Source: Erythrobacter sp. QSSC1-22B (GTDB lineage Bacteria > Pseudomonadota > Alphaproteobacteria > Sphingomonadales > Sphingomonadaceae). From it: DNA of 64,000 bases. The notes beneath the pieces were generated by a model, which did no database searches, was not told the origin of the DNA, and saw only the letters and a program-made list of their open reading frames with translations. A program made the position numbers and the translations under genes. Location: positions 1 to 64,000 of the forward strand of contig NZ_LZRP01000011.1 in assembly GCF_001678665.1 (NCBI RefSeq), given 5' to 3'. Below, one piece after another: positions 15,961-24,983 of this stretch (positions within the stretch are counted from its first letter, which is position 1; the number at the start of each line of letters is the position of its first letter).

Positions 15961-16682
15961 CGGTCTAGCGCGACCAATTCGTAGCGGTTCATCATGTAAC
16001 CGCCCACCGCGCCATAGACGAGTACCGCGTCGTCATCCGCTGTCACCCAGATATCGTAGTCGGGATGCGATGTGCCGCCCATGCCACCCGCGCTGTCGTC
16101 CACGAAGCGGAAATGCCGGCAGGCGAAACTGCCTGCTGCCACGGTGCGCGGCTCATCTCCCACATATTCCAGCCTGATCGTCACCTCTGCGATCTGGGGC
16201 GGGGTGGCGCCGCGATGGTCGGGAGAGGGGAGGAACACGCGAAGATTTCGCGCATGCGGACCTTGCGACACATCCATCACCCGGCTCAGGAACCCGTCGC
16301 CGACCACCGGATGCGTCCCGAAGCCGTCGAACGCGCCGACATCCGCGCGCATCTCCGAATTGCGGCCGATATCCGGGCCGTAGCTTTCACATTCGAGTGT
16401 ACCAGCGCCCGCATCATGGCGCATCCAGCCGGACCCCAGGAATTCGTCGTCCAGCGTCAGATGCACTAGCAGATGACGGGGCATCATGTCCGGTCCGATA
16501 TGGTAGACTATATCGCGCAGGACGGTGGGCTCCGGCTCCTCGATTTCGCACCGGGCGCGCAGGATGACGGACCCGTCGGAATGATGGGTGAAGGCGAATT
16601 CCTCGCGTCCTCGTTCCGTTCCTTCCATGCCCGGCTTTTCGGAAGTGTAGCGGATCGTGCCCGAGACCGTGCGGTGGCGCAT
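15957..16682 (-). CDS. Conserved hypothetical protein, beta-rich
   Basis: A 241-residue protein I do not recognise. It is rich in predicted beta strands (SVILRARCEI, RHLLVHLTLDDEFLGSGW, TIRLEYVGDEPRT, DYDIWVTADDDAVLVYG) and lacks a signal peptide, a pattern compatible with a lipocalin- or DUF3108-like barrel that binds a hydrophobic ligand. It is the last gene of the minus operon beginning at the TonB receptor (23968). Its start overlaps the stop of the nitrilase-like gene (ATGA), and its end overlaps the convergent DUF1330-like gene by 4 bp. Co-regulation with transport and hydrolase genes suggests a pathway role, but no reaction can be named. Confidence 0.65.
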   Translation of the reverse strand: MRHRTVSGTIRYTSEKPGMEGTERGREEFAFTHHSDGSVILRARCEIEEPEPTVLRDIVYHIGPDMMPRHLLVHLTLDDEFLGSGWMRHDAGAGTLECESYGPDIGRNSEMRADVGAFDGFGTHPVVGDGFLSRVMDVSQGPHARNLRVFLPSPDHRGATPPQIAEVTIRLEYVGDEPRTVAAGSFACRHFRFVDDSAGGMGGTSHPDYDIWVTADDDAVLVYGAVGGYMMNRYELVALDR

Positions 16683-17743
16683 CAGATCACCCCGGCCTTG
16701 TCCAGCCGGGCAATAACGGCCTCCTGCGTCCGTTTGAAATAGTCGCGATCGGGTATGGTGGGCGCGCCGCCCTCGATCATGCCGTCTGCCCTGTGGAAAT
16801 CCTTGCCGAACTCCGCATAGGCCCGCGCGAACAACGAGGGGCGCTGGCGGGCCGGATAATTGGTCATCGCCGGAACCCGCCGCGCTTCGCGCAAGGCGGT
16901 TAGATCGATCGGGGCAAATGCGGTAAAGGTTTCTCCGTCGCCGGCTTGCGCCATGATCTTACCCCTGTAATCGGCCACCTGGCTGTTGCCGTCGGCTGAG
17001 GCGAGCGGCATTGCCGTGCCCGCGATCCCGGCGGTGTTGGCGCTGACGACATAGGCCATGTTCTCGAACGCGCGCGCCTGTTTCGCCACGTCCTTGTGCG
17101 TGGCGACAGGCGATCCGATCTCACTTGAGGAATGGCAGAACACCTCCGCCCCTCGCATCGCCAGGATGCGTGCGATTTCGGGATAGAGGATTTCTTCCGA
17201 AGCAATGCAGGCCAGCCGACCGATTTGCGTTTCCGCCACTGGAAACACACCGTCCAGACCGTATCGGTCCAGATACGCCTCCCACACATCGTGCGGGCTC
17301 GGCGCGAACATCGACAGCAGCCTGCGATAGCGTAGCACGACATCGCCCGATGGCGCGACGATGAAGCTGGTCTGGAAATAGAAGTCGGGAAACGCTGCAT
17401 CGGTTTCATAGGCGTTACCGGAGAGGAAGATACCGAGCCGCTGTGCCAGCCCGCCCAGCGCCGCATATTCCGAGCCGTCTGCCGCAAAACCTACCCGTGC
17501 GGCGAATTCGGGGATGGTGACGCGTCCCGGATAGGAGGTGAACAGATATTCCGGCAGTACCGCCAGCTTCACCGGCCGCCCCGAATATTGCTCCACGAAG
17601 ATCGCCGCAGTGCGGATTTGCGGTTCCAGTGCGGCGATATGGTCAAGCATCGCGGCGCGCGCGGCAGTCGTGTCGGCATGTTTGTCGAGCGAACGGGCCG
17701 TCAGCTGCATCGCCACAGCGGAATAGATTGGGGGCGCGCTCAC
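16682..17743 (-). CDS. Nitrilase-superfamily carbon-nitrogen hydrolase
   Basis: A 353-residue nitrilase-superfamily protein. The catalytic Glu is in LAVLPEYLF (Glu65), and the nucleophile Cys in IGRLACIASEEILYPE (Cys179). The usual lysine of the Glu-Lys-Cys triad should lie in a YRK motif, but here the segment reads VVLRYRRLLSM, with Arg141 at that place. This is either a subfamily trait or an altered enzyme. A predicted product is hydrolysis of a linear amide, nitrile or N-carbamoyl group. Its stop overlaps the downstream start, and its start overlaps the FAD oxidase end by 4 bp. It is probably cytoplasmic. Confidence 0.82.
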   Translation of the reverse strand: MSAPPIYSAVAMQLTARSLDKHADTTAARAAMLDHIAALEPQIRTAAIFVEQYSGRPVKLAVLPEYLFTSYPGRVTIPEFAARVGFAADGSEYAALGGLAQRLGIFLSGNAYETDAAFPDFYFQTSFIVAPSGDVVLRYRRLLSMFAPSPHDVWEAYLDRYGLDGVFPVAETQIGRLACIASEEILYPEIARILAMRGAEVFCHSSSEIGSPVATHKDVAKQARAFENMAYVVSANTAGIAGTAMPLASADGNSQVADYRGKIMAQAGDGETFTAFAPIDLTALREARRVPAMTNYPARQRPSLFARAYAEFGKDFHRADGMIEGGAPTIPDRDYFKRTQEAVIARLDKAGVI

Positions 17744-19290
17744 AGGCCGAGCGATCCGGGGTTCATCAATCCGCGCGGATCGACCTCGCGCTTGATCGCG
17801 AGCAGCAGCGCATCCGCCCGCGGGTCGAGCGTTTCGCGATAGGGGTAGGCGCGCCCGATCTGAAAATGGGCCGCATCATGCGCCTGGAAAATTGCGATGA
17901 TCGCGCTTTTCAATTCCTGCGCCAGCGCCCAGGCGGGGGCGTTCGTGGCCAGCTTCGGCACTTTCTTCAGATGGGCGGGTTCGATGGTCGCTTCGATCAC
18001 CGGGTTGCGCGCATCGGGCCAGTAGAGACATGGCTCAATCAATGTGCCGCCACCACCGACCGCGGCCACGAGCGTGCCGTAATGGATGCCGAGTGCCTCC
18101 ATGCGCCCGGCATGTTCAGTGAACAGCGCCAGCAGGGAGTCGAAACAGGGCTGCGCTCGGCCGTGCGAAATCAGCCCGTGAATGGGCGCCCAGCGTTCAC
18201 CATCGGGACCGAGGATGGAGTTCAGCGGTCCGAACGGGTTGGCGCGCACGATTTTGGGGATGGTGTTTTCGACCTCACGCCCGCCAAATTGCTGCGCGAC
18301 GTCGCGCGCGGCGGCGATATCCGCATCGGCGGCAGCTTGTATCCTTCCTTCCGTCAGCACGTGGAGCGAAAAGTTCGCGTTTTTCAAAAAATCCCGCCCG
18401 GCGGCGACCACCTTCGCGCCTTCCTTTAATCCCTTCAGAAACCCGCCCTGCCTGCGCATCATGCCGATTAGTTGCTTTGCGTCGGTGGCCAGGCTGTCCC
18501 GCTTCATGCGGATGGCGTTCAGATAGGGATCGAAGCCGAAACATTCGGTGGCAATACCGCGCCGCTCGATCTCGGCGGTCGCATCCAGCCATTGCGCATG
18601 AGTATCGAAAGCGAAACTGGCATAGCCATGGCACTCCGCTTCCCGGACCAGGCGCAGCGTGATTTCTGTCTTGATAGCCAGCGCGCCGGTATCGGCCAGG
18701 AACAATCCGGCAAGATCGGGCCCATAGGGGCGAGTGTGATTTTTGCCGAGAGCCATCAGCGTTCCGTCCGCCAGCGCCACCTCCAGCGCGGTGCAGCTTT
18801 GCACCGCGCTGCCGTGCCGCCCGCTGCCCCAGAACATCCCGTTCTGGCTCATCCCGCCGCCTACGGTTGCCTTCAATCCAGACAGCGTTCCCCACATGGG
18901 CGTGCGCAGGCCGAGCGGGGTGAGGGCATCGCGCAAGGCAGCCCATCTGCAACCCGGCTCCACCGTTACCGTCATCGATACGGGATCGACGGCCAGCACG
19001 CGGTCCATTCCGGCGAGATCGAACATTACGGCGCCCGCCGCGTTCGCAGTGTAACCGCCGGTATAGCTCATCCCGCCGCCACGTGGGATCACCGCGTGGC
19101 CGGCATCGGTAGCGGCGCGGATTCCCGCGGCCAACTGGTACTTGTCCGCCGGGCGCACCACGGCTTCGAGGTCGGCCCCGCGCGCGTAGATATCGTGGGC
19201 GTAGAAATCGAGACTTTCGGCGTCGTTCAGCACTTCGGCGCCGGTCCTTGCCAGTACGTCGGCCAGCCTCGGTTTGGCCATGCTCACCAT
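17740..19290 (-). CDS. FAD-linked (GlcD-like) oxidase/dehydrogenase
   Basis: A 516-residue flavoprotein of the PCMH/vanillyl-alcohol-oxidase superfamily. The N-terminal FAD-binding half shows VVRPADKYQLAAGIRAATDAG, the pyrophosphate loop VIPRGGGMSYTGGY and LSGLKATVGGGMSQNG. The C-terminal substrate half ends with the conserved VDPRGLMNPGSLG. Relatives oxidise 2-hydroxy acids, lactate or phenolic side chains and pass electrons to quinone or cytochrome c. The lipid-anchored cytochrome c at 44905 could be a partner, by inference. ATG 19290 is preferred over an upstream TTG because AGGAG lies 7 nt upstream and it overlaps the transporter stop (TGATG). Confidence 0.87.
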   Translation of the reverse strand: MVSMAKPRLADVLARTGAEVLNDAESLDFYAHDIYARGADLEAVVRPADKYQLAAGIRAATDAGHAVIPRGGGMSYTGGYTANAAGAVMFDLAGMDRVLAVDPVSMTVTVEPGCRWAALRDALTPLGLRTPMWGTLSGLKATVGGGMSQNGMFWGSGRHGSAVQSCTALEVALADGTLMALGKNHTRPYGPDLAGLFLADTGALAIKTEITLRLVREAECHGYASFAFDTHAQWLDATAEIERRGIATECFGFDPYLNAIRMKRDSLATDAKQLIGMMRRQGGFLKGLKEGAKVVAAGRDFLKNANFSLHVLTEGRIQAAADADIAAARDVAQQFGGREVENTIPKIVRANPFGPLNSILGPDGERWAPIHGLISHGRAQPCFDSLLALFTEHAGRMEALGIHYGTLVAAVGGGGTLIEPCLYWPDARNPVIEATIEPAHLKKVPKLATNAPAWALAQELKSAIIAIFQAHDAAHFQIGRAYPYRETLDPRADALLLAIKREVDPRGLMNPGSLGL

Positions 19291-20609
19291 CAAGCCGCTC
19301 CTGCTGAGGCCCGCACCGATATGGCGGCAGAGGTTTCCGTGAGGTCTTGCGGAAACGCCTGCGGATATCGGCCGAGCAGCAGCAGCAGCCCGCCGCCCAC
19401 GACATACATAAATATCGCTGCCGTCAGGATCGGATCGTAGCTGCCCGTGGTGTCTCGGACATAGGCGTAGACGATCGGCGATGCCGCGCTCGCCAAACCG
19501 AAAGGCATGTAGAGCATGCCGTAGATCTTGCCGTAATGCAGCATCCCGAAATAACGGCTAGCGAGATAGGCGATCAGGTCGCTTTCCGCGCCGGCCGCGA
19601 AGCCGAGCAGGAACCCGCCAACCGCGGCCCAAGCGAAGCCGCTGTCGGTGCCGAGCAGGACGTAGCTGGAAATGGCGGGCAGGCACAGCAGCGGAAAAGC
19701 GACGTAGCCCGCCCAGAATCGGTCGAGCAGGACGCCGGTGATGATCCGTCCGGACAGGATGCCGAGACCCAGTATGGTCATCACCGTGGCCGCGACTTTC
19801 GCCGGTAACCCATGATCGGCGAGGATCGGCACCATGTTCACGAACGCCCCGCCGAACGCGAAGGCGATCGTGAGGATCGACAGCCAGATCAGCCAGAACC
19901 GGTAATCGCGCAGCGCCTGCCCCAATGTGACGCCGGTCAGCGCGGTCCCTCCGGTGGCGTCGGTCTTCGGCCGTTCTTCGGGCGCCGGTTCGCGGAAGAA
20001 CGCGATCCCCAGCGGCAGCGCGATCAGCAGCGGGAAGGCGGCGATGATGACGAACATCATCCGCCATCCGTAATTGGCGATGGCCCATTGCGCGACCTGC
20101 GGGATGATGATCGCCGCGATGCTGGTACCCATCAGCAGGATCCCCAGTGCCAGCCCCTTGCGTTTAAAGAACCACATGTTCACCGCGCGGCTCCAGGTGA
20201 TCGGCGTTGATCCGATGCCCACCAGCCCCACCAGCACCCACAGTCCGTAATAGCTGTACAGCGCGGCCTGCGCGTCCCCGCGTGGAGTGAAGGCGATGGC
20301 GGCGAAGGCCAGCCCGAACGCAGCCAGCGAGGCGAGCGCCACGCGCCGCACGCCGTACCGGTCGGCTAGCCAGCCGAACAGGGGAGCCAGAAGCGATGCG
20401 ATGATACCAAAGATGGTGATCGGAATCACCGCCTGCGTCCGGCTCCAGCCGAATTCTGTAGCCAGCGGCTCAATCGTAAAGCTGATGATGTTGAACGGAA
20501 TCGGCGATGCGCCGAAGGCCACCCCGAACACGGACACCAGCAGCACCTTCCAGCCGAGCGAAAACTCGCCCCGTTCGCGTGTTGCATACCCCGGGTGATC
20601 AATCGCCAT
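19290..20609 (-). CDS. MFS transporter (monocarboxylate/oxalate-formate type)
   Basis: A 439-residue major facilitator with about 12 hydrophobic segments. The first pair is separated by the MFS signature GWLADRYGVRR between TM2 and TM3. WSRTQAVIPITIFGI and LGILLMGTSIAAI resemble the monocarboxylate/oxalate-formate antiporter branch. A cytoplasmic loop (PAPEERPKTDATGG) divides the two halves near residue 220. It should carry the pathway substrate, or a carboxylate derived from it, across the inner membrane after uptake by the co-operonic TonB receptor. The ATG at 20609 lies 11 bp inside the preceding gene, implying coupled translation. Confidence 0.9.
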   Translation of the reverse strand: MAIDHPGYATRERGEFSLGWKVLLVSVFGVAFGASPIPFNIISFTIEPLATEFGWSRTQAVIPITIFGIIASLLAPLFGWLADRYGVRRVALASLAAFGLAFAAIAFTPRGDAQAALYSYYGLWVLVGLVGIGSTPITWSRAVNMWFFKRKGLALGILLMGTSIAAIIIPQVAQWAIANYGWRMMFVIIAAFPLLIALPLGIAFFREPAPEERPKTDATGGTALTGVTLGQALRDYRFWLIWLSILTIAFAFGGAFVNMVPILADHGLPAKVAATVMTILGLGILSGRIITGVLLDRFWAGYVAFPLLCLPAISSYVLLGTDSGFAWAAVGGFLLGFAAGAESDLIAYLASRYFGMLHYGKIYGMLYMPFGLASAASPIVYAYVRDTTGSYDPILTAAIFMYVVGGGLLLLLGRYPQAFPQDLTETSAAISVRASAGAA

Positions 20610-21660
20610 GCTGATAGAACTCCGTCAGATTTCCGTCCGGATCGCGGACCGAGAACAGGTTCGTGGGGCCCATGCCGCCGATCATGACGTTTTCGCCCGC
20701 ATAGACAATGGCGACGCCGTTTTTCCGCAGCGCTGCGCGATACGCGGCGAGATCGCGCACCGGATACCGAACCGACAGGATACCCAGATTGGGCGGCACC
20801 GCCCGCGCCGAATGGTCGCGCCCCGTCAACCCTTCGATCTGCATCAACTCGACCCGCCCCGTTTCTCCCGCACGCGGATAGAGTGCGGTGGCGGCCCGCG
20901 TGGCTTGCGGCGTCAGATTGTAGGGTATACCAAAATTAGAGAAGGCAGGCTCCGCCGGTTCGCGGTCGAAATCGAACAGCACTCCGAAGCCGAGCCGACC
21001 ATAGTAGAAATCGCGCGCGGCGGGGCGGTCTTTCACCATGCGCATGGAATTGAAACTCTGGCTGATCCGGCCTAGCGGGAAGGCGGTGAAGGCGGGCGAC
21101 ACGCGCTCGTAGACCGCAATGTTGATACCGTGCGGCCCTTGCAGAACCACATTGCGCAGGTCCGAACCGCCGAAGGCGAACCGGATCGGCGGGCTTTCCG
21201 CCCACCAGCCGAGAGCCTGCGCCTGGTCGTACAGGGCCGACACGTCATCGCTGCGGGCCATGAGCGAATAGATGCCGCCCGTATCCCACGCGCGCGCGGC
21301 CGGGCGGATCGGCTGCTGCGCCACTCCGGTGAAGCGCACGAAGCGAATGCAGCCGGTGTCGGCTGCGGCCGCGCACCATTTTTCGAAAGTGGCTTCCGCA
21401 GAGGCGGGCAAAGTCCAGTAAGCGAGCTCGCCGCGCGACACGGCTCCCGACGCCACCAGACGCCACCCGCCAGCATGGCGGAACAGAGCCGTGACCGGTT
21501 CGAACGCCGCCACGGACAACACCGCCTCGCTCCACGGTTCCACCCCGTGTTCCGCGGCGATCGCAGGTGTATCCTGCGCGGCGGCGGACCCGCCCAGGAC
21601 GAGTCCCGCCGCTGTCGCAAGTGTCTGCACCCATCTATGAAACTGTGCCAGGTTCGTCAT
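20599..21660 (-). CDS. Exported VOC-fold protein (two-domain)
   Basis: A 353-residue protein with a signal peptide (TLATAAGLVLGGSAAAQ) and two vicinal-oxygen-chelate halves. The first runs through GGIYSLMARSDDVSALYDQ and the second begins with SFNSMRMVKDRPAARDFY and ends LFSVRDPDGNLTEFYQ, with the metal-binding His/Glu pattern of glyoxalase/dioxygenase enzymes. The start is ATG 21660, one base after the receptor stop; a longer in-frame start would bury the signal peptide. It is periplasmic. It could be an extradiol-type dioxygenase or isomerase acting before inner-membrane import, consistent with its place between the TonB receptor and the MFS carrier. Confidence 0.8.
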   Translation of the reverse strand: MTNLAQFHRWVQTLATAAGLVLGGSAAAQDTPAIAAEHGVEPWSEAVLSVAAFEPVTALFRHAGGWRLVASGAVSRGELAYWTLPASAEATFEKWCAAAADTGCIRFVRFTGVAQQPIRPAARAWDTGGIYSLMARSDDVSALYDQAQALGWWAESPPIRFAFGGSDLRNVVLQGPHGINIAVYERVSPAFTAFPLGRISQSFNSMRMVKDRPAARDFYYGRLGFGVLFDFDREPAEPAFSNFGIPYNLTPQATRAATALYPRAGETGRVELMQIEGLTGRDHSARAVPPNLGILSVRYPVRDLAAYRAALRKNGVAIVYAGENVMIGGMGPTNLFSVRDPDGNLTEFYQHGD

Positions 21661-21661
21661 C

Positions 21662-23968
21662 TCAATCAAACTTGAAGCCGACATCCACGCCGAAGGTCAA
21701 CGGCGCGGCAGAATAGACCTGGTTTGGTCCGGTACTGGCGCGGAAATATTCGCGATCAGTCAGGTTCTTGCCCCACAGGGTGATGCGCAGCCCGCTATCG
21801 AGCGATCGGTAACCGATCCGCGCATCCAGTCTCGTGCCCGGTTCCACCAGCGATCCCGGCGTGTTGGACACGAGCGCGAAGCTGTCGTCCTCGTATGAAA
21901 CATCGCCGCCGAAGAACACCTCCCCTGAACCGAACGGGCCCGATGCCACGGGAATGGTATAGGTGAAACCGGCGGTCGCCTTCCATTCGGGTGCGTTCTT
22001 CAACTCAATGCCCAGCGCGCAGGCGACCACCTGATCGCTGAATTGCTGGGACGGGCCGGTTGCCGTCACGCCGGTACAGGCGGGGCCGATGGCGCCGGTG
22101 TTGATGTTGGAATTGGTCAGCGTCCCCGCTTGCAGCGGCGTCAGGTCTTCATACTTCGCATCCAGCCAGCTGCCATTGCCGTAGAACACCAGGCCGTCCA
22201 CCGGCTCCAGGCTGAATTCCACCTCGACTCCCTGGATCGCGGCGTTGGCCGCATTGGTCCGCGTGAACACCCCGCCGCCCGTCGTCGCGCTGATCTGGAG
22301 ATCGGAGTAATCATTGTTGAAATAGGTCGCGTTGAAGGTGGCGCGGCCGTTCAGGAATTGCGTGCGGAGACCCCCTTCGATGCTCTTCAGTTCTTCCTTG
22401 TCGACTGGCAGGAAGCATGCGGTCGGGGCGAAGCAGTCGGCGGAAAAGCCGGGCGATTTAAACCCTGTCGCGTAACTGCCATAGACCAGGATATCGGGCG
22501 TGATTTCGTAGCTTGCTTTGCCGGTATAGGTGATGTCGCTCACCCCAACATTGCCAGTGACGCGCGGAACCACCGGCGATGTGCCCGTGAAATCGCGATC
22601 CTCGTCGGTGTATCGCAACCCTCCCGTCAGCGTCAGCGCATCGGTAAGGTTGAGACCGACCTGCCCGAAGACGGATGCGCTCTCGGTCCGGATGCGGTTG
22701 GTTATGGGCAGGATGAAGGTGAAATCGAGAACCGCGTCCTCGCTGTAGTAGAACGCGCCCGCCGTCAGATCGATCAGTTCGCCGATGCTGGTGTTGACCA
22801 GGAATTCCTGGCTGAACTGATTTTGGTCGGTCGTCTGGAAATAGGGGAAGGTGATGCTGGTCGAAAGATCGTCATTCAATGTGCGGTACGCGGTGACGGA
22901 CGAGACCGAGAACCCGTCATATTCACCGCTCAACTGGTAAGAAACGCCGAACGCATCAACCTCGCTGTTGAAATCGGTGAAGCAGCCGACCGGCCGGAAG
23001 GTCGGCGGGGTACGGGCGCTGCATGTCACCCTGGGTGCGGGTTCAATGGTGAAGATGTCTTGGTCGCGATCGGTCACGACGGTGGGATTGTCGCTGAATG
23101 CGATGACCGAACTTGGCACCGGATCGGATTTGTCCTTCGTGTAATCGACGATCGCCAAAAACGACCATACGTCCGACAATTCGCCGTAGAAGCTGCCGCG
23201 CACGGCATAAACTTGCTCCCCGCCCGGTTCGGACCCGGCCTGATTCGCGAAATCGCCATTGGGGTTCAATGTGAAATAACTGTCGCGTTCCCGGTAGAGG
23301 CCAGAAATGCGCAGCGCGCCGCTATCCCATAGGTCCAGATTGGCACTCGCCTTGCCCTGAATGCGATTATAATTGCCATAGCTCGCTTCGGCGGTCAGGC
23401 TGGTTTCGTCCAGTTGCGGGCGGACCGAACTGATCTTGATCGCGCCGCCATTGGTGTTGCGGCCGTACAATGTCCCCTGCGGCCCGCGCAACACCTCCAC
23501 CTGTTCGATGTCCACCAGATCCACCAGGCTCCCAACAGTGCGCCCGAGATAGACGTTGTCGATATAGATCCCGACCGCGGGATCGATCGCGCCGCGCGAT
23601 TCGTCTTCCCCCACGCCGCGAAAATAGATGCGCGCACTGCTGGCGGTTCCGGTGCCGGTAGAAATCACCACGTTCGGGATCTGGTTGGCGAGGTCGTTTG
23701 TGTCGGCAATCTGCCGGTTCTCGAGCATTTCGGCCGAGAGGGCGGTCACCGCGGCGGGAACGTCCTGCAAATCCTGCGCCCGGCGCTGGGCGGTCACGAT
23801 GATCACGCCGTCGCCCGCCATGGGCGCGACGACCGGTTCGTCGGTGGCAGACTGATCCGCCTCTTGCGCGGAAACCGCAACTGGAACCAGCAACCCCGTC
23901 ACCAGCACGGTAGCGATCGCAGTGTGACAGGCACGTTTCGACATACGCGTGAATTGACGATTGTTCAT
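21662..23968 (-). CDS. TonB-dependent outer membrane receptor
   Basis: A 768-residue receptor with a signal peptide (LVTGLLVPVAVSAQ), TonB box VIIVTAQRR and plug domain. Plug hallmarks are IYFRGVGEDESRG, VYIDNVYLGR and GPQGTLYGRNTNGGAIK. The C-terminal 22-strand barrel ends in an aromatic residue (FGVDVGFKFD). It belongs to the large Sphingomonadales group of catabolic TonB receptors and should import the pathway substrate across the outer membrane. It heads the minus operon with the VOC protein, MFS carrier, FAD oxidase, nitrilase-like protein and a hypothetical protein. Operator 3 lies 97 bp upstream. A second receptor, at 24984, is regulated in parallel. Confidence 0.93.
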   Translation of the reverse strand: MNNRQFTRMSKRACHTAIATVLVTGLLVPVAVSAQEADQSATDEPVVAPMAGDGVIIVTAQRRAQDLQDVPAAVTALSAEMLENRQIADTNDLANQIPNVVISTGTGTASSARIYFRGVGEDESRGAIDPAVGIYIDNVYLGRTVGSLVDLVDIEQVEVLRGPQGTLYGRNTNGGAIKISSVRPQLDETSLTAEASYGNYNRIQGKASANLDLWDSGALRISGLYRERDSYFTLNPNGDFANQAGSEPGGEQVYAVRGSFYGELSDVWSFLAIVDYTKDKSDPVPSSVIAFSDNPTVVTDRDQDIFTIEPAPRVTCSARTPPTFRPVGCFTDFNSEVDAFGVSYQLSGEYDGFSVSSVTAYRTLNDDLSTSITFPYFQTTDQNQFSQEFLVNTSIGELIDLTAGAFYYSEDAVLDFTFILPITNRIRTESASVFGQVGLNLTDALTLTGGLRYTDEDRDFTGTSPVVPRVTGNVGVSDITYTGKASYEITPDILVYGSYATGFKSPGFSADCFAPTACFLPVDKEELKSIEGGLRTQFLNGRATFNATYFNNDYSDLQISATTGGGVFTRTNAANAAIQGVEVEFSLEPVDGLVFYGNGSWLDAKYEDLTPLQAGTLTNSNINTGAIGPACTGVTATGPSQQFSDQVVACALGIELKNAPEWKATAGFTYTIPVASGPFGSGEVFFGGDVSYEDDSFALVSNTPGSLVEPGTRLDARIGYRSLDSGLRITLWGKNLTDREYFRASTGPNQVYSAAPLTFGVDVGFKFD

Positions 23969-24064
23969 GGCATTGGTCCCTCAAACAAGCATCCGGCGCG
24001 GGGGCGCACTGGATTGGCCGACGCAAGGACACCGTGGAAATCGGACGTCCTGCTCAACCCCAAG

Positions 24065-24076
24065 TTGTCCGGACAA
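24065..24076. promoter_or_regulatory. Island operator 3, TTGTCCGGACAA
   Basis: A perfect copy with ATTT on the right, in the divergent gap between the TonB receptor operon (-) and the small membrane protein gene (+). The distances are 96 bp to the receptor ATG and 99 bp to the 24176 ATG. Confidence 0.8.
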
Positions 24077-24175
24077 ATTTGCTTTTGTCAAGTTATCCGC
24101 TATCGCGAGCTCGCTGTTGAACGATTATGGCTGCCCGATGCGGCCTTCGCGTAACAATCTGAGGAGCCGTGCTCG

Positions 24176-24847
24176 ATGATCACCCTCTACAGCCTGCTGG
24201 TGTTCGCCCATCTGATTGCCTTCGTCCTCTGGCTGGGCGCGGATGTGGGCGTGTATTGCCTGGGACAGCATTTTCGCAAGCGCACCGTCTACACGCTCGA
24301 CCAGCGGATCGCGTTGCTCAAGCTGCTGGTGCTCGTGGATTTGACGCCGCGCAGCGCTTGGGCGCTGATGGTGCCGTTGTCGCTGAGCGTTGTGGCGGCG
24401 GGCGGTTATTGGGATGTGCCGGTACCACTGTTGTGGGGCAGCTGGATCGTGGGCGCATTCTGGTTGTTTCTTGTCTGGGATACGCATGCCCACGACCAGA
24501 CTGCGCGAGCCGCGCGAAATCGGCGCATCGAAGGGGTGCTGAGCTGGATCATCGGCGGGTTCTATATATGGCTCGGCCTGCAGAGCATTCTGACAGGCGC
24601 GCCGCTCACGATGAGCTGGCTGGCGTGGAAGGCACTGCTGTTCGGGCTGATCTTCGTGGCGGCTATCATGATTGACCGCACGTTCAAGCCGGTCGGCCCG
24701 CAACTGACTGCCGTGCTTGAACAGGGGTCGAGCGATGCGACCGAGCTCCCGCTGCTCGGGACTATGAACGCCACACGCAAATGGGTTTGGACGATCTATC
24801 TGCTGCTGCTCATCACCGCATTTCTGGGCAATGTGAAGCCGTTCTGA
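24176..24847 (+). CDS. Multi-pass membrane protein (CopD/DUF2269-like)
   Basis: A 223-residue inner-membrane protein with about five or six hydrophobic helices (LLVFAHLIAFVLWLG, WALMVPLSLSVVAAGGYW, LWGSWIVGAFWLFLVWD, VLSWIIGGFYIWLGLQSIL, the lysine-flanked ALLFGLIFVAAIMID, and a C-terminal IYLLLLITAFLG). Conserved His and Arg residues in the first helix and WDTHAH resemble CopD/DUF2269-type proteins, some of which bind heme or copper. GAGGAG sits 9 nt before the ATG. It is a single gene ahead of the second TonB receptor, under operators 3 and 4. Its role may be in electron transfer or transport; the family call is tentative. Confidence 0.6.
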   Translation: MITLYSLLVFAHLIAFVLWLGADVGVYCLGQHFRKRTVYTLDQRIALLKLLVLVDLTPRSAWALMVPLSLSVVAAGGYWDVPVPLLWGSWIVGAFWLFLVWDTHAHDQTARAARNRRIEGVLSWIIGGFYIWLGLQSILTGAPLTMSWLAWKALLFGLIFVAAIMIDRTFKPVGPQLTAVLEQGSSDATELPLLGTMNATRKWVWTIYLLLLITAFLGNVKPF

Positions 24848-24904
24848 CCGTAACTGCGACCCAAACGCCATAAGCCTGAAGAGAGAATTGGAGCGACCGA
24901 AAAT

Positions 24905-24916
24905 TTGTCTGGACAA
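24905..24916. promoter_or_regulatory. Island operator 4, TTGTCTGGACAA
   Basis: An 11-of-12 palindrome inside a longer inverted repeat AATTTGTCTGGACAAATT (24902-24919). It lies 67 bp upstream of the second TonB receptor ATG. It differs from the other copies by one central base (T for C). Confidence 0.75.
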
Positions 24917-24983
24917 ATTCTACTGATGCAGTGATTTCTGGTCTTATCGGGAGGCGGCATGGTCCGCCATGGGGAGATTGATG

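Noticed and set aside
19748-19755. GTCCGGAC core inside the MFS transporter gene
   Set aside because: Lacks the TTG and CAA flanks and is mid-gene; a chance occurrence in GC-rich coding DNA.
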